This document shows, in pieces, positions 49,237-60,789 of a stretch of 64,000 nucleotides of DNA (positions are counted from its first letter, which is position 1; every line of letters starts with the position of its first letter). The stretch lies in the NCBI RefSeq assembly GCF_932294415.1, contig NC_065535.1:6747501-6811500 (forward strand). Direction: 5' to 3'. This DNA is from Quercus robur. Lineage: Eukaryota; Streptophyta; Magnoliopsida; Fagales; Fagaceae. Position numbers and translations under genes: made by a program. The notes below the pieces were generated by a model. It saw nothing but the letters and a program-made list of their open reading frames with translations, ran no database searches and was not told the DNA's origin.

Positions 49237-50115
49237 GAGCATTCACATCAGTGGACACAAACTTTCCATCTATTTTGCACAAAAAAGCTATTTTTTCTAT
49301 TTTACACACTCATTTTTACAAAACACCAACATCAATTTATCTATTCTACACATTTATTCAATAAAATATTCATTCTTTTACAATTTTTTATTATTTTCTC
49401 CCTCACCGCCTCTCTCTCTCTCACAGACCCAATCCGAAACCCATTCAATCACCTATCTCTCCCTCACCGCCTCTCTCTCTCATAGACCCAATCCGCCTCT
49501 CTCTCACTTTCTCATCAACCAAACAATAATTACAATCCTCCATTTCATAATAAAATAACCACAAAACATCCAAATAACATTCCATTTTCACTTTCTCAGA
49601 TTTTCTCACGAACCAAACACTTTCCTAGATTTTCTCACAAACCAAACAATTCAGATTTAAGACAAATTGAACAAAATTTTCTCAAATCCTCCCACCTCCA
49701 CCACTACCACCACACAAACCACCATGAACGACTGTGACAAATTTCCCAACCAACTCGTTCATCACCTCCTCCACGGCGAACAGACCCATTCAAGACCTAT
49801 TGAAGTTGTCGAGACCTAAAACCCCGTTGCTTCAGGGCCATGGAGACGTGGGTTCCGTCGAAGCTAGTGGCGCCGATGATGAGGATGGTGAGGCCGGTGA
49901 CATAGACGGCGAGGGTTGGAGCCAAAAGGAGAAGAGAGAGAGAGAGAGAGAGATTAATAAAATAATAAATGCAAGTGCTATAGTAATTTATGCACGGTTA
50001 CTGTAACAATTGTGCATTTATGCACATTTTTACACCCACTAATGTGGGTTTTTTTGGGTCAAAATGTGTAAAATGAAGGATTTTTTGCATTTTTACACCC
50101 ACTCAGTGGATGCTC
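49237..50115. mobile_element. 879-bp TIR element with TAA duplication and a GC-rich core
   Basis: The ends GAGCATTCACATCAGTGG and (reverse complement of the right end) GAGCATCCACTGAGTGG are flanked by TAA at 49234-49236 and 50116-50118. This fits a non-autonomous PIF/Harbinger-type element. Subterminal regions contain repeated TTTTTACACCCACT and TTTTACAC blocks. A GC-rich stretch at about 49735-49925 stands out from the AT-rich rest; on the minus strand it reads as a short open segment (AVYVTGLTILIIGATSFDG). No transposase domain was recognised. Two CTCTCTCTC/CCTCACCGCC duplicates lie at 49405-49480. Confidence 0.75.
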
Positions 50116-50118
50116 TAA

Positions 50119-53100
50119 TACTGCTAACATCACTCTTCTCCTAATAAAGAGATGTTAACAATAATAGTGATAACAAAATTTATCTTTCTCTTGAGGGGGA
50201 AAAAAAGCAATAACAAACACCTGTGCCTTGTTTGTCCTCACTCCAAAAATAAAAGGTGCATTTATTAGTCTTTGTTAATGCATGAAAGGAAAAAAAAAAT
50301 GATCTTCATTTTCTTTAAAATGAAAATACTTCATTTCGCACTTAAGATTTAATATTCAATTTTCTTTAAAAAAAAGATTTAGTATTCAAGAATTTAAGGT
50401 TATACATAGTGTCATGTAATTTAAATTGGTTACTATTAATTTTTATTTTATATTTGGTATAATGGAATTTCAAGGGTTAATTGTACTTTACTCACCTAAA
50501 TCATGGGGTCAAGTTTGATCCCTCTGCTAAACTATAGAATCAAACAATCAAACTATTTGATAGATTTTGATAATAGGTAAAAATAAATGCCCATTTTTCG
50601 AAACAATTTTCATCAATTTCAACATTTTAACTGAAAAATTCAGAAACTTAAAATGTGAGAAATTCATTATGTGGATATTACTCAATTTTAGAATTTTTCT
50701 TGTTAAAAACAGCAAATGTCTATTACCAATCAATCAGGGATATTGCTTGATTTCATACTTTAGTAACGAATTGAATTTAATAACTTAATATCCACTTTAG
50801 AGAAACCAAATTCTATGTTGAACGCATCAGAGTGAAGCCACACATACATAAATACATACATTTATTTATTTATTTATTTTTGATGCTAAATAGTGAATAC
50901 CCAAAGTTTCCACATTATCAATATGTCATGCTCATGCAACACATCTTCTTTTTTTTTTTTTTTTTGGCAGCAATGAAACCATTAAATAAAGATAATCAGA
51001 AAAGTAGATATCGTAAGGTTCAAAGCACTTCATTTGGTTCTTTAGAGGTCTTATCATATCCTAATCTCAAAAATCTTATCCCATGTAACTTGTCTAATCA
51101 AGTTTAGGATCATTATCTGATAAGGTAAATCAAGGCATAAAAGTTTATCCATGCACTCATGAACTTTTAAATTATACTCCATATAATTGCATTCCTTTTA
51201 CTGTATATGAAGCCCCAGCTGTAAAAATCTTGGTTTTGATCATAATAATTCATATATCTTTTTGACAAAAAATTAAGTGTTTTTGAGGGGCCTAGGCAAT
51301 AAGAGGACCGCGCGTAGACGTTTCTCAAGGTTTGAACACATGACTAAATATCCCATACCAAGACTTTAAACAATGACCGACATCAATATATCATAGGATG
51401 ATGCATGACAGAAACATTTCAACTTACTTTCAAAGTAGATTTTGGTCTTCTGATTTCTCTAAAACTTTGGATTCTTTATTAGGCATAACATAAAACCCCA
51501 CCACCCATTAAATGGAAAATAAGAAAAGACAGAAAGGAAAAGGAGAGAAAAGGAGAGGGGTGGGGGAGGGGGGTTGTATTGGGAACATGATTTAAGCACT
51601 TAAAAAGTTAAAACCGTGTTTCTAAAATACAATTTCAATATTTAAATCAAATTTTAAGCGAAATATTGTTTTGAAAACACTATTTAAAATCACGTTTCTA
51701 ACATACAATTAAAAAAAAAAAAAAAATCTAAATTCTCGAAAAGCTTCAAAAACAATATCAATTTAAAAAATTATTATTATGATTTTGAAAATTTTGCTAG
51801 AAGATATATTGAAAGGGATTTCAAGACGTATGAAAAACGAACTTTTTGCCATAAAATTGATAACGTCTAATAGGTTGTTTTTATTATTTGACCAATCAAC
51901 TTTTTTTGAACAAGACAGGAGGAACTAACATCATCAGAATTATATTAACAAAAAAAAACATCATCAGAATTATCAAGAAACAACAAAACTCCCCAAACCA
52001 TATAAGGGGCAAAGAAAACAACAACAAGTCCTCCACTTGGAATCTACCCAAGGCTGCCAAGATATCAACACATCTATTGGCTTCTCTCAACAGTGAGAGA
52101 TGAGATGCACATAGCTACTACACGAGATAATTTCATCCTGATAACATTTTGTTCAACAAAATCATTGTTGAACTTAAATTATAAGTGCTTTTAATTTAAA
52201 TTATCTATTATTTGTAGGTCTTATAATTTTTTTTTCCTAACTTTTTTTAAAACAAGCTATTGAAAATAAGCAAACACTAATTTAATTTGTAAATATTGTT
52301 AACAGTGGTCTTAGTTGTAATTTTGGAGCAAAAAAAGGTTTGAATGTCTAATATGTGGCAATGCAGAGGAACCGTTGAACTATTTTTTAAAATTTCGCGC
52401 CAGCCATGTGATGGCCATGCGATGCGTGGGACCAACTGACAAGGCTATCCCTAAATATTTCCGTTTAAAAAAAATAAATAAAAAAAACAATAAGTAGTAC
52501 TAACTACTTGGTAATATCTAATAAAATAAAACTTAGGCCGGTTGGTTTAGTTAGTTGGGTTCTCGGTCTCAAGTTGTTTGTTTTGGGCTCGATTGGATGT
52601 GCTTTCCAGTTTAAGTCTTAATATCTGCACTTTAAAAAGAATTTCTTAGGCTACCTCTTTGTGGGCCCTCCCAACGCGAATAATAATTAGTCTTTAGTTG
52701 AAAGTTTTAAGTATACACTATGAAAGAAAAAAAAAACTAATAAAATAAAATAACCTTATTATTATAAAATAAAAGAAATAAAATAATCTACTTCAACAGG
52801 TTGGTTGTTTTGGACATGATTGCGATTTACACAAATTTGAAAACACAGACCTTGGCACCTTGTTAGTTGTTACCAACCTTTCATTCATGATTTTATTATT
52901 ATTTACCACCTTAATTACTAAAATTAGATAGATAAGCTCTCTTTTCTTTTGGAAAGCAGACAGGTAAGTTTAAGTATTAAAAGGGTTGCATTAGAAACCA
53001 ATGCTACGATTTTGTTTGTTTGTTTACTTTTCATTCGTTATTTTATTAATTATTATTATTTTAAGAGGGGGTTTTAACCTATGATACTGTTCTTGATGAT

Positions 53101-53123
53101 TATCCTTTATTAGGGTTTATTTA
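50119..53123. other. AT-rich intergenic DNA, no gene
   Basis: No supported coding sequence. Notable items are T/A tracts (50950-50965, 51712-51726), a short G-rich run near 51556-51574 and a duplicated AACATCATCAGAATTAT at about 51928 and 51958. Short open frames have no recognisable similarity. Confidence 0.5.
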
Positions 53124-53312
53124 GGATCCATTTATTTTGTAGAAACTGAAATTTTTTTGCTAAAAGTATTGTAGATAAAGGTAAAAGTTATTTGAAATAG
53201 TATAATGTGACCTATGAATAGTACCAAAAAGTGCAGTGTGACTCATGAATAGTATAAAAAATAAACTGAATAGTAAAATAAATTGGCAAAATTAATCATG
53301 CCAAACGGACAC
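53124..53312. mobile_element. Tourist-like MITE, diverged, abutting the next one
   Basis: TTA at 53121-53123 and 53313-53315 flank 189 bp beginning GGATCCATTTATTTTGTAG and ending (reverse complement) GTGTCCGTTTGGCATG. The interior has AGTATTGTAGATAAA and CATGAATAGTA blocks of the same family. The right duplication overlaps the left duplication of the element at 53317. Confidence 0.65.
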
Positions 53313-53316
53313 TTAA

Positions 53317-53527
53317 GGTCTGTTTGGATATCGCTTATTTTGCTGAAAATTAAAAACTTATTACTGAAAACATTATAGCAAAATATTTTTTAAATGACAA
53401 AATACTATTCACATTGTGCCGTGGGTCTGTGTTTTTCTTCATTTGTTTGCAACAATTCCATGGATCCCACTCTTAAAACGCGTGAACGGTGCCTAACGCT
53501 GTAAAACGTGTTATCCAAACGCACGCC
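53317..53527. mobile_element. Tourist-like MITE with TAA duplication
   Basis: TAA at 53314-53316 and 53528-53530 flank 211 bp. The ends GGTCTGTTTGGATATCGC and (reverse complement) GGCGTGCGTTTGGATAAC are well matched. The interior GCTGAAAATTAAAAACTTATT and ACTATTCAC blocks match the family. No ORF. Confidence 0.8.
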
Positions 53528-53530
53528 TAA

Positions 53531-53929
53531 TAGAGTAAAATATTGATTTATTTTTGGTATAGGCAATGATGGAATTTAGGTATCCTATTCTACAACAAGA
53601 GACTTTGTTTTTATAAGTCTTGTATTTGTATATTTCATTCATTATTTGGATTAATTGACGTTCTTTTCCGAAGCTTTTTTTTTTTTTGGTCCAAGATTTG
53701 TTTCATAGATGTATCATGTAAGTTAACCTTAAAAAATGAAGTGCCGGAATCCGAGACCAGAAACACGTGATGCATAAGTGAAATTGTACAAACCATAAGT
53801 CATCATTATTATTAATTAATTGTCAACCCAGTACTTCGTTTAAGAGCTTTTCTGCACTGCCTTCTTTTTTATTGTTTGCACTTTGCAGCATTATCGTGAA
53901 AAGCTGAAATGCATGGACAGATCCAATTC

Positions 53930-53974
<45 letters not shown>

Positions 53975-55978
53975 TTACTTGATAGAATAATTTTGTTCTG
54001 ATTCTATTGCCATGCAGCAGGTGTGACTTTAAATGAATCATAACTAATAGACAAATCAAGCTACCTTGATAAAATAATATTAGATGAAATCTATATATAA
54101 TATCTAAAAGTTGAAAATTGAAGCGTAATATTTATTATTATTACGCTCTTTTTGAGCTACATTAGTATAATATTTCAGTTCAATCGGTCTTATTTGGTCA
54201 ATTTCAGTTCTTTCAGTTAATTTGGTCTATCTGGTCCGATCCATTTCAAACTAATTAGGCCTTAATTTGATTCTTTTTGTTGGTTATCTTCTTAGTTTTA
54301 GACTTAAAATTTAATTTTTTTAATGCTATTGGATATGTTCCAATTAGGCAATTGAAAAAAAAAAAGTCATTTTAATAATATATTTTTTCATTTATATAAA
54401 ATAATATTATAATTATATATTATATTACCTTTTTTCATGCATTACGTAGGATTGCGACCAGTAAAATTAAATTTACTTGCATTAACGAATTTGAGATACT
54501 CAGGTACGCTGAGAGTGAGCTTAAATTTAACTAAATGGAGATTACAAAGAAAACAAACAGGATTATTTTATTTTATATGGAGTTGAACAGTGTTTGTATT
54601 ATTTCTAGTTAAGTGATGCTTTTATTTATACTTAAGTTCTGATAGTTATGGTCAGATCTCGTTGGACACATGCCTTCATAACCTCAATTTTTTGGACAGT
54701 TTTTAGGATGCGTTGTTGAACTTTTCTTGATCTTTGGGGAGGTTGTCCAATAAGATCCAAATCACTCTAATATATAAATCTTAAATTATTATAACTACCT
54801 TCTTACTCAATACTACATGTTTGTCATGTAATAAAGCACATATTTCAGATACCTCTTGTTGTTCAAATGTTGAGTGTGTGTGTCCTTCATGAATAATTGT
54901 TCAATATTTTGAGAGCAATACTCTCACTTCTCACATAATAGAAGGAAAATCATTAATGTGAGAGAAGGGATTGGTATTCGGCAGTTCAAAATTATTGAAT
55001 AAGTTTTCCTCTTTCGATTCTTCTCCCTGTTTGTCACTTGTCACGCATTGGCAGTGGCTTGTGGTAGTTTAAAGGTTTAAATATAGACTATACTCAAATA
55101 CTCCTATAAACAAAACGAGCAGGCGCACATCAAACAGAAGTTCGAATTCTTGTTGATTTGATTTTTTTTTTTATAAGTTTATGCTTAATTTATTTGGTTT
55201 TATTTTATTTTTTCTTTACTTTATGCTAAACACATGCAGAAATCCTCCCATACCTCCTCATGGATTTTGATTATATTTAATTCTGGGAAATTAAAAATCA
55301 AGTGATTTGAGTAGCCATTACTAGTATAAATAGATGGTTATGAATTTTAATAACAAATTATAAATGTGAACATTGAAGATTTTGTTCCAACAAAAACATT
55401 TGTCATATTGATTTAAAATAGTACTTTACTTCCAATTCCAAATCATATCAAATCCACCGATTAGTAAGGCTTAAATCTATAAATAAATTTATTTTGCTAA
55501 AATAAATTGTCTTCTTCACAAGTTATTCACACTATTTAAATTAAAAACCGATTCAAATTCTTCTCAAATATTTCTGTCCAACTGAACCAGAAATCTGAGA
55601 AAGATCACGTAGCCTAGCAGATTGGGGTAGATTTTTTTTTTTCTCTATTATTTTTTAATATCGCATTGCCTAAAATTTAACATCATTTTAATCTGATTCA
55701 GAATTGTAATTTCCAGACCTTTAACATAGAGCTTAGTAGCTTTCATAACCATACAGCTTAGTAGCTTACATTTCACTCACAAGCCAATAAACAGAGAAGA
55801 AAAAGAACCCAAAAAAAAAAAAAAAAAAAGAGAGAGAGAGAGAGAGAGAAGAAGAGAAGCAGCAATACATCTGATGATAATAGAGAACTACAGCAGATTA
55901 ACCATACAATTATTAATTATGACGGTCACGTGTTTGTTAGGTTTCATCGACTTACATGTCTTCTCCGGCATGGCGGAT
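53531..55978. other. AT-rich intergenic DNA, 3' side of the serpin gene
   Basis: Contains an (AT)n(GT)n microsatellite at about 53936-53974, an A-tract (55810-55829) and a (GA)n run (55830-55848). The last few hundred bases should hold the serpin 3' UTR. No further gene was supported. Confidence 0.5.
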
Positions 55979-58900
55979 TCATTCAGTTTCAAGAGGATTG
56001 AGCACATGTCCAATGAACAGCACTGTTCCAGTCAAGTCTTCTCTGATCAGGAACAAAAATGGGTGGTCAGCCACAAAGTCCATCTTAGGGGGTGAGAAGC
56101 CTCTCAATGCTATGACAGCGGCAGAAGCAGCTGCAGCTTCTGTGCCTTCTTCATTAACCTCTATGAAGGATTTATGGAATATGCTTGAAACATATAGGTT
56201 CTGACCCACAAGTGAGTCAACCATTTCTGTCAAATCTGCTTCACCAGAGAAAGGCAACACCAGTCCTAGTTCCTTCAGAAGTTTGGAAGCTTCAAACCCA
56301 AAAGATATCTTAAACTTTGGGATCCTGAAGTCACCCACTCCTGCCTTTTGTTCTGGAAGATGGCGATCCAAGAACCTAGACTCAGAACCAACTTTCTCTA
56401 CCATAGCTGGCAACCCATCTTTTGCGTCTGGAAGAAAGAAATACATGGAAAATCTGCGCTTATCCTCACCTTGTTTATAAGGAAGTCCAAGGACTTTGAA
56501 ACCATCATAGGCACCAACAAACTGCTTCTTCTTGCTAGTCATGAAGGGAACCTGAACTGAGCTCCCATTAAGAAGGTGGAAATCAGATTCTTTTGTTGCC
56601 GATGCATCAAACTTCTCATCCCAAGCTCCTTTGAAGTATAGCGCATTAGCAAAGATTAGTCTGGTTGTGCTGTCAACTGACCCAGAAGGAAGCACTTCTT
56701 TAATGAGGCCACTAGTCTCCTTTTCAGCCCATGAATTCACTGTGCTTGTCACTTCAGCAGCCTTCAAAATTAAACACTATACTATTAGCATATTTAGTAG
56801 ATCAGTGCTAAAGAACTAGCTGGTAAATACTGTGAACATGATAATTAAATAAAACACGTAGCATTACCAACTAAGAGACACTTCAACTTGGAAATTGAAT
56901 AAATCCATTACGTAAGGTGCACTGCACAAATAGTTAACTGTTTCTGTATGGCATTTGGCGCACATAAAGATAAACAAATACATTCAAGAAAACTATATCC
57001 TTTAAGCATTTCTTAAGTATGGAGAATTTACTTCAATATATTCTTAATGAAGAAAATAATATTAAAAAAAATTCAAACATAAAAAATTATTCAGTTTCCA
57101 TTAGATGTTCAACCTCACTTAAAAGAATCATTGAAAACATATCATGTTGCAACTCACTGTGTTTGCAGGGTCAGTCAAATATATAAGCAGAAGGATCCAG
57201 AGATTTGTCTAGGCTTAAGTTGGAATGAAGCACATATTCTAGTAAAGGAAACCAAAAGCATTTGCAGGATTCTGAATCTTAGCATTAGGAAAATGAAAAC
57301 CCAAACAGATGTTTAGTAAATACTCCAGTCTTCATTGCATAGGCTTCTGATGAAGACCTCAGCCAGCATAGTCATTACAACCACCAAAAAGCAGTACTGT
57401 AGCTAAAACTTATAATTTGAAATACAAACATGTACACATGAATCCAAGCTTGAATTATGTATAAGTTTTTTATTCCAATTCATTTCCATTTCAGACACCT
57501 GATCAGCTAAATTGATCATTCAATAGAACCAGACAGTTATAGTCATTCTAGCATGATCAATTAACAACAGAAACACATGGTTAATACTGAGATAGAATCA
57601 TAGAATACCACATGATCACAGCAGATTACAAACTGGTGACCATGCACAAAAAAGGTGAGCAAGCAACAAAGTAGAACATGTTAAGTATATAAGCAAGAAA
57701 ATATAAAAATAAAATAGTAATTACATTTTAAACCATATATTATCATGGTAGTTTCAGATTAAACCGTTAAGACCCTTCGTTTCATATTAAATCCTGAACT
57801 TTTAAAATTATATCAATTTAAACCCTGGACTTTTCAAGTTTGATTGGAGGTTTAAATTGATCCAATTTTAAAACTCCATGGTTCAATGTGAAACTATAGT
57901 TTTAAATTTGTAATAATCTTGAACTTCAGAGTTTAATTTAAAACTTTTGAAACCATTGGGTTTAATTTAAATTCATCCCCAAACCGACCTGTTGCCATTC
58001 CTATACTTTTGAAACCATTGGGCATAGAAAAACCCGCCCCGTTGCCATTCCTACCCAAAGTATAGGAATTAAAATGTAAAATTTTCCAAAAAAGAAAAGA
58101 AAAGAAAGAAGGGGTGGGGGGCGCACTGGCAAACCAATATATGTATTTTTCCATCAGACTGTCCTTCCAAATCACTATAGTAGTAGCTAAACCCAGTGGA
58201 TGCAACTTTTACAAGAAAAAACTGAATTCGCCCCCTACTATACTATATGCTTTTCCCAACTACTAAAAGGGGGCACAACCGTAGTACACATGGTTTTTTT
58301 GGATGGTAAGTTACACATTCGCTGGGTAATGAACCTAAAGCCTCACCCTCCACCTTGCTTTTTAAAGGGGGGGAAGTGCCATATGAGCTAGAGTTTATTG
58401 GCCTAATACAGAGGATGCATATAAGAAGGAACCAAAAGCTATCATCTAAAACCTCTACCCATTTATATATTTCCATCATCACATAGTCTACAGAAACCCT
58501 ATAGATAGGCCCAAGAGTAATTATTCAGAAGACAGAATTCTAGCAAAGCCCAAGATATTTGGAAGTTACAGACACGAGTACATGACTGACAATGAAAAAT
58601 GCGTATGTCCCTCTTTGGTGAAACAAAAGCAAGGCAAAGCAAGTACACCATTTTAAATCAAAAACCTCTAACCAATGTAATTCCATCTCATTACAATGAG
58701 AACCAAATAGAGGACCACCAGGTAATTAAAATCACCCAAATTGTTCCAAGGCACAACATCAAAATCGCCCCTAGAATAGACTAGGTACCACTTATGTTTT
58801 TTCCTCTAAACCATTGAGCACCAAAATAGAGCTAACAAAAGTAACCCATTTCACATACAATACAAGAGCCTTAAAAACTAGTATAAAAACTTAAAGCAAG

Positions 58901-59500
58901 AGTAGGGTTACATTTTTCTCTATTACTCAATCAACTTGCCTACTATATATAAAATTGAGTATCAAAATCTACCAATTCAAACAGCATTTAACAACAACAA
59001 AAACAGAGCTAACAAAAAGAAACCCATTTCACAAACAATGCAATACCCTAAAAAACCTAGTACGAACTTAAAGCAAGAGTTGGGTTGAGTAATGGGTAGG
59101 ACGAGCTAACCTTGGTTTGAAAATCAACTTGGTCCAAAGCGGCCTTATAGTTAGTGTCCACAACCTGTTTGAAAGAAGGCTTGAGAGAGAGAGACTTGTC
59201 GAGCCAAACCCCATTGGCGAAAGACAAGCGAGGCCCACCAGAGGGACTTGCATCAGCGAAAACCACAGCAACGTACTGAGAAGCGAAGGAGTTGATGTGG
59301 TCGACGGACTTGGATTTGAGGAAAGAGAGGAATTGATCGAGCGTGGAACCCTTTGACCCAGCAGCGATTAAGCTCAGCACGACGTGGATCGAGAGAGGAG
59401 AGAACACTAGGTTCGAGTCCTTGCCTTCGGTTAACAGTAGGTGCTTCGAGATTCCTAAAGCTACGTCGGTTTGGTTGCTGATCGATTCGCGGATCTCCAT
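55979..59500 (-). CDS. Serpin-1-like: plant serpin, AtSerpin1-like, with Leu-Arg reactive site
   Basis: Suicide-type protease inhibitor. AtSerpin1 relatives with a P1 Arg inhibit papain-like protease RD21 and metacaspase 9 (family knowledge). Two exons, 59500-59111 and 56761-55979, give 1173 nt and 390 aa, the usual serpin length; the junction is phase 0 (ACC AAG | GCT GCT). Start [13 protein letters not shown] is a typical plant serpin N-terminus without a signal peptide, so it is probably cytosolic. Core serpin blocks are present: [48 protein letters not shown] (hinge, ~326-343) and [11 protein letters not shown]. The reactive loop reads VIALRG, placing P1 at Arg350 and P1' at Gly351. The single 2.35 kb intron holds short repeats but no gene. 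The in-frame ATGs further upstream (reading begins near 59797) are not conserved. Confidence 0.94.
58306..58403 (+). repeat. dispersed repeat, copy 2 (serpin intron)
   Basis: Same block order and orientation as 2751-2853: GTAAGTTACACAT, CCTCACCCTCCACCT, a G-run, GTGCCA and GAGCTAGAGTTTATTGGCC. Divergence is moderate. Both copies lie in introns of minus-strand genes and so are antisense to them. Confidence 0.6.
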
Positions 59501-60789
59501 TGTTGTTGATGATGATGATGTTGGTGTGTGAGTGTGAGAGAGAGTTAGAAATGGTGGAAAAGCGTGTAACCGAATTTCGGAAGTGAAGGAGTCAATGAAA
59601 TTAAAGGCTCTCAACAGAAACTCCACCGCTTTAGAAACTAGAGAAAAGTCCTCTTTTTTTTCTTTTTTTTTTAATGGAAAATATTTTATAGAAAACTGAT
59701 CTATTTTTTTGGATAATTTAGTAGGTGGAGAAAAATAAAAAATAAGCTTGAACATTTTTGTTAGAAAAAAAAATGTCAATTGAATTACAAAAGTCACGAG
59801 ATTTATTCGTTTGGAAACAGTTTATTTAGCGTTTTGTTAAAAGCATATTAAGATATAATTGCACTAAAAAAAATATTTAAAAAACTGTACATAGAAGTAA
59901 AAAAAGTAAAAAACTAACTTATAAAATGTATCCAAACACATTTAATTGCAACCATCAAAGTGACTTAAAAATCATTTTACTTATGTATTAGCTCTTCAAA
60001 GGGGGGGAAGTGCAAGCTCCTCTTGTATTATTTGTGATGGTTTGATAAGTATATAATATTTAAAAATAATAAATTTCCTTATACAAATTTGGATTCGATA
60101 TTATACCTATAATTTTATATTTTTTCTCATAATTTTAAACCAAAAATATTGAACAATAAAGTAAATCAATTTTCTCAACTCAATTGTTTAACTTATCAAC
60201 CCCCTTTCTCTCAAAAAAAAAAAAAAAAAAAATCTTATCAATCCCCCTTCCCTCCGGAGATATTTTAAAACGCACCACCATATCCATATCTAATTATTAT
60301 CATGCAATTGCTTTCAGCAATTAAGTTAAGCCCATGAAAGACAGACTCAGCCGACCTCAACCGACAAAGAGACTAGCAACTTGTAGCTTTCAGCGTAAGA
60401 AAAATATAATTCTGTCATATCATGTGGTTCCTGGTTTGGTTTGCGTGATTTGTTACTTTCATTTAAGAAGTTGGTACGATTTATTTTGTAATTTTAAGTT
60501 ACAATAATGTTAGAAAAAAATTAAATGAACCAAATATCTTATATGTGATATTTTTTTTTTTTGAAACTTCTTATATGTGATATTAAAGTAATATACAACA
60601 CATTTAGAGCATATGGGTACTACGAATTAAATGCCCTTTTAAAACTCATCCAAAAAAAAAAAATGCCCTTTTAAAACAATTTTGTTTTTTTTTAAATCAC
60701 CGTTAAAGTATGCGTGCATAATATACCTTGCGTAGGAAGTAAGTCATGGACAATTGAGCAAATAAAAGTAAATGATTTTTAAATATTGA
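59501..60789. other. 5' flank of serpin and spacer to the LINE
   Basis: AT-rich, with a (GATGAT)-like run just upstream of the serpin ATG, a T-rich stretch near 59655-59672, a possible MITE-like block at 59806-59945 (ends GTTTGGAAACAG / ATCCAAACACATTTAA) and an A-tract at 60214-60232. No gene was seen. Confidence 0.45.

Noticed and set aside
49734..50006. A stand-alone gene in the plus frame of the 879-bp TIR element
   Set aside because: The plus-frame protein is acidic, low-complexity and unlike any family. The frame ends in a GA microsatellite. It is better treated as element interior.
59057..59797. Longer serpin N-terminus starting upstream of 59500
   Set aside because: The extra ~98 residues are Phe/Lys-rich translation of T-tracts and UTR, while [13 protein letters not shown] is the typical plant serpin start and gives the usual 390 aa.
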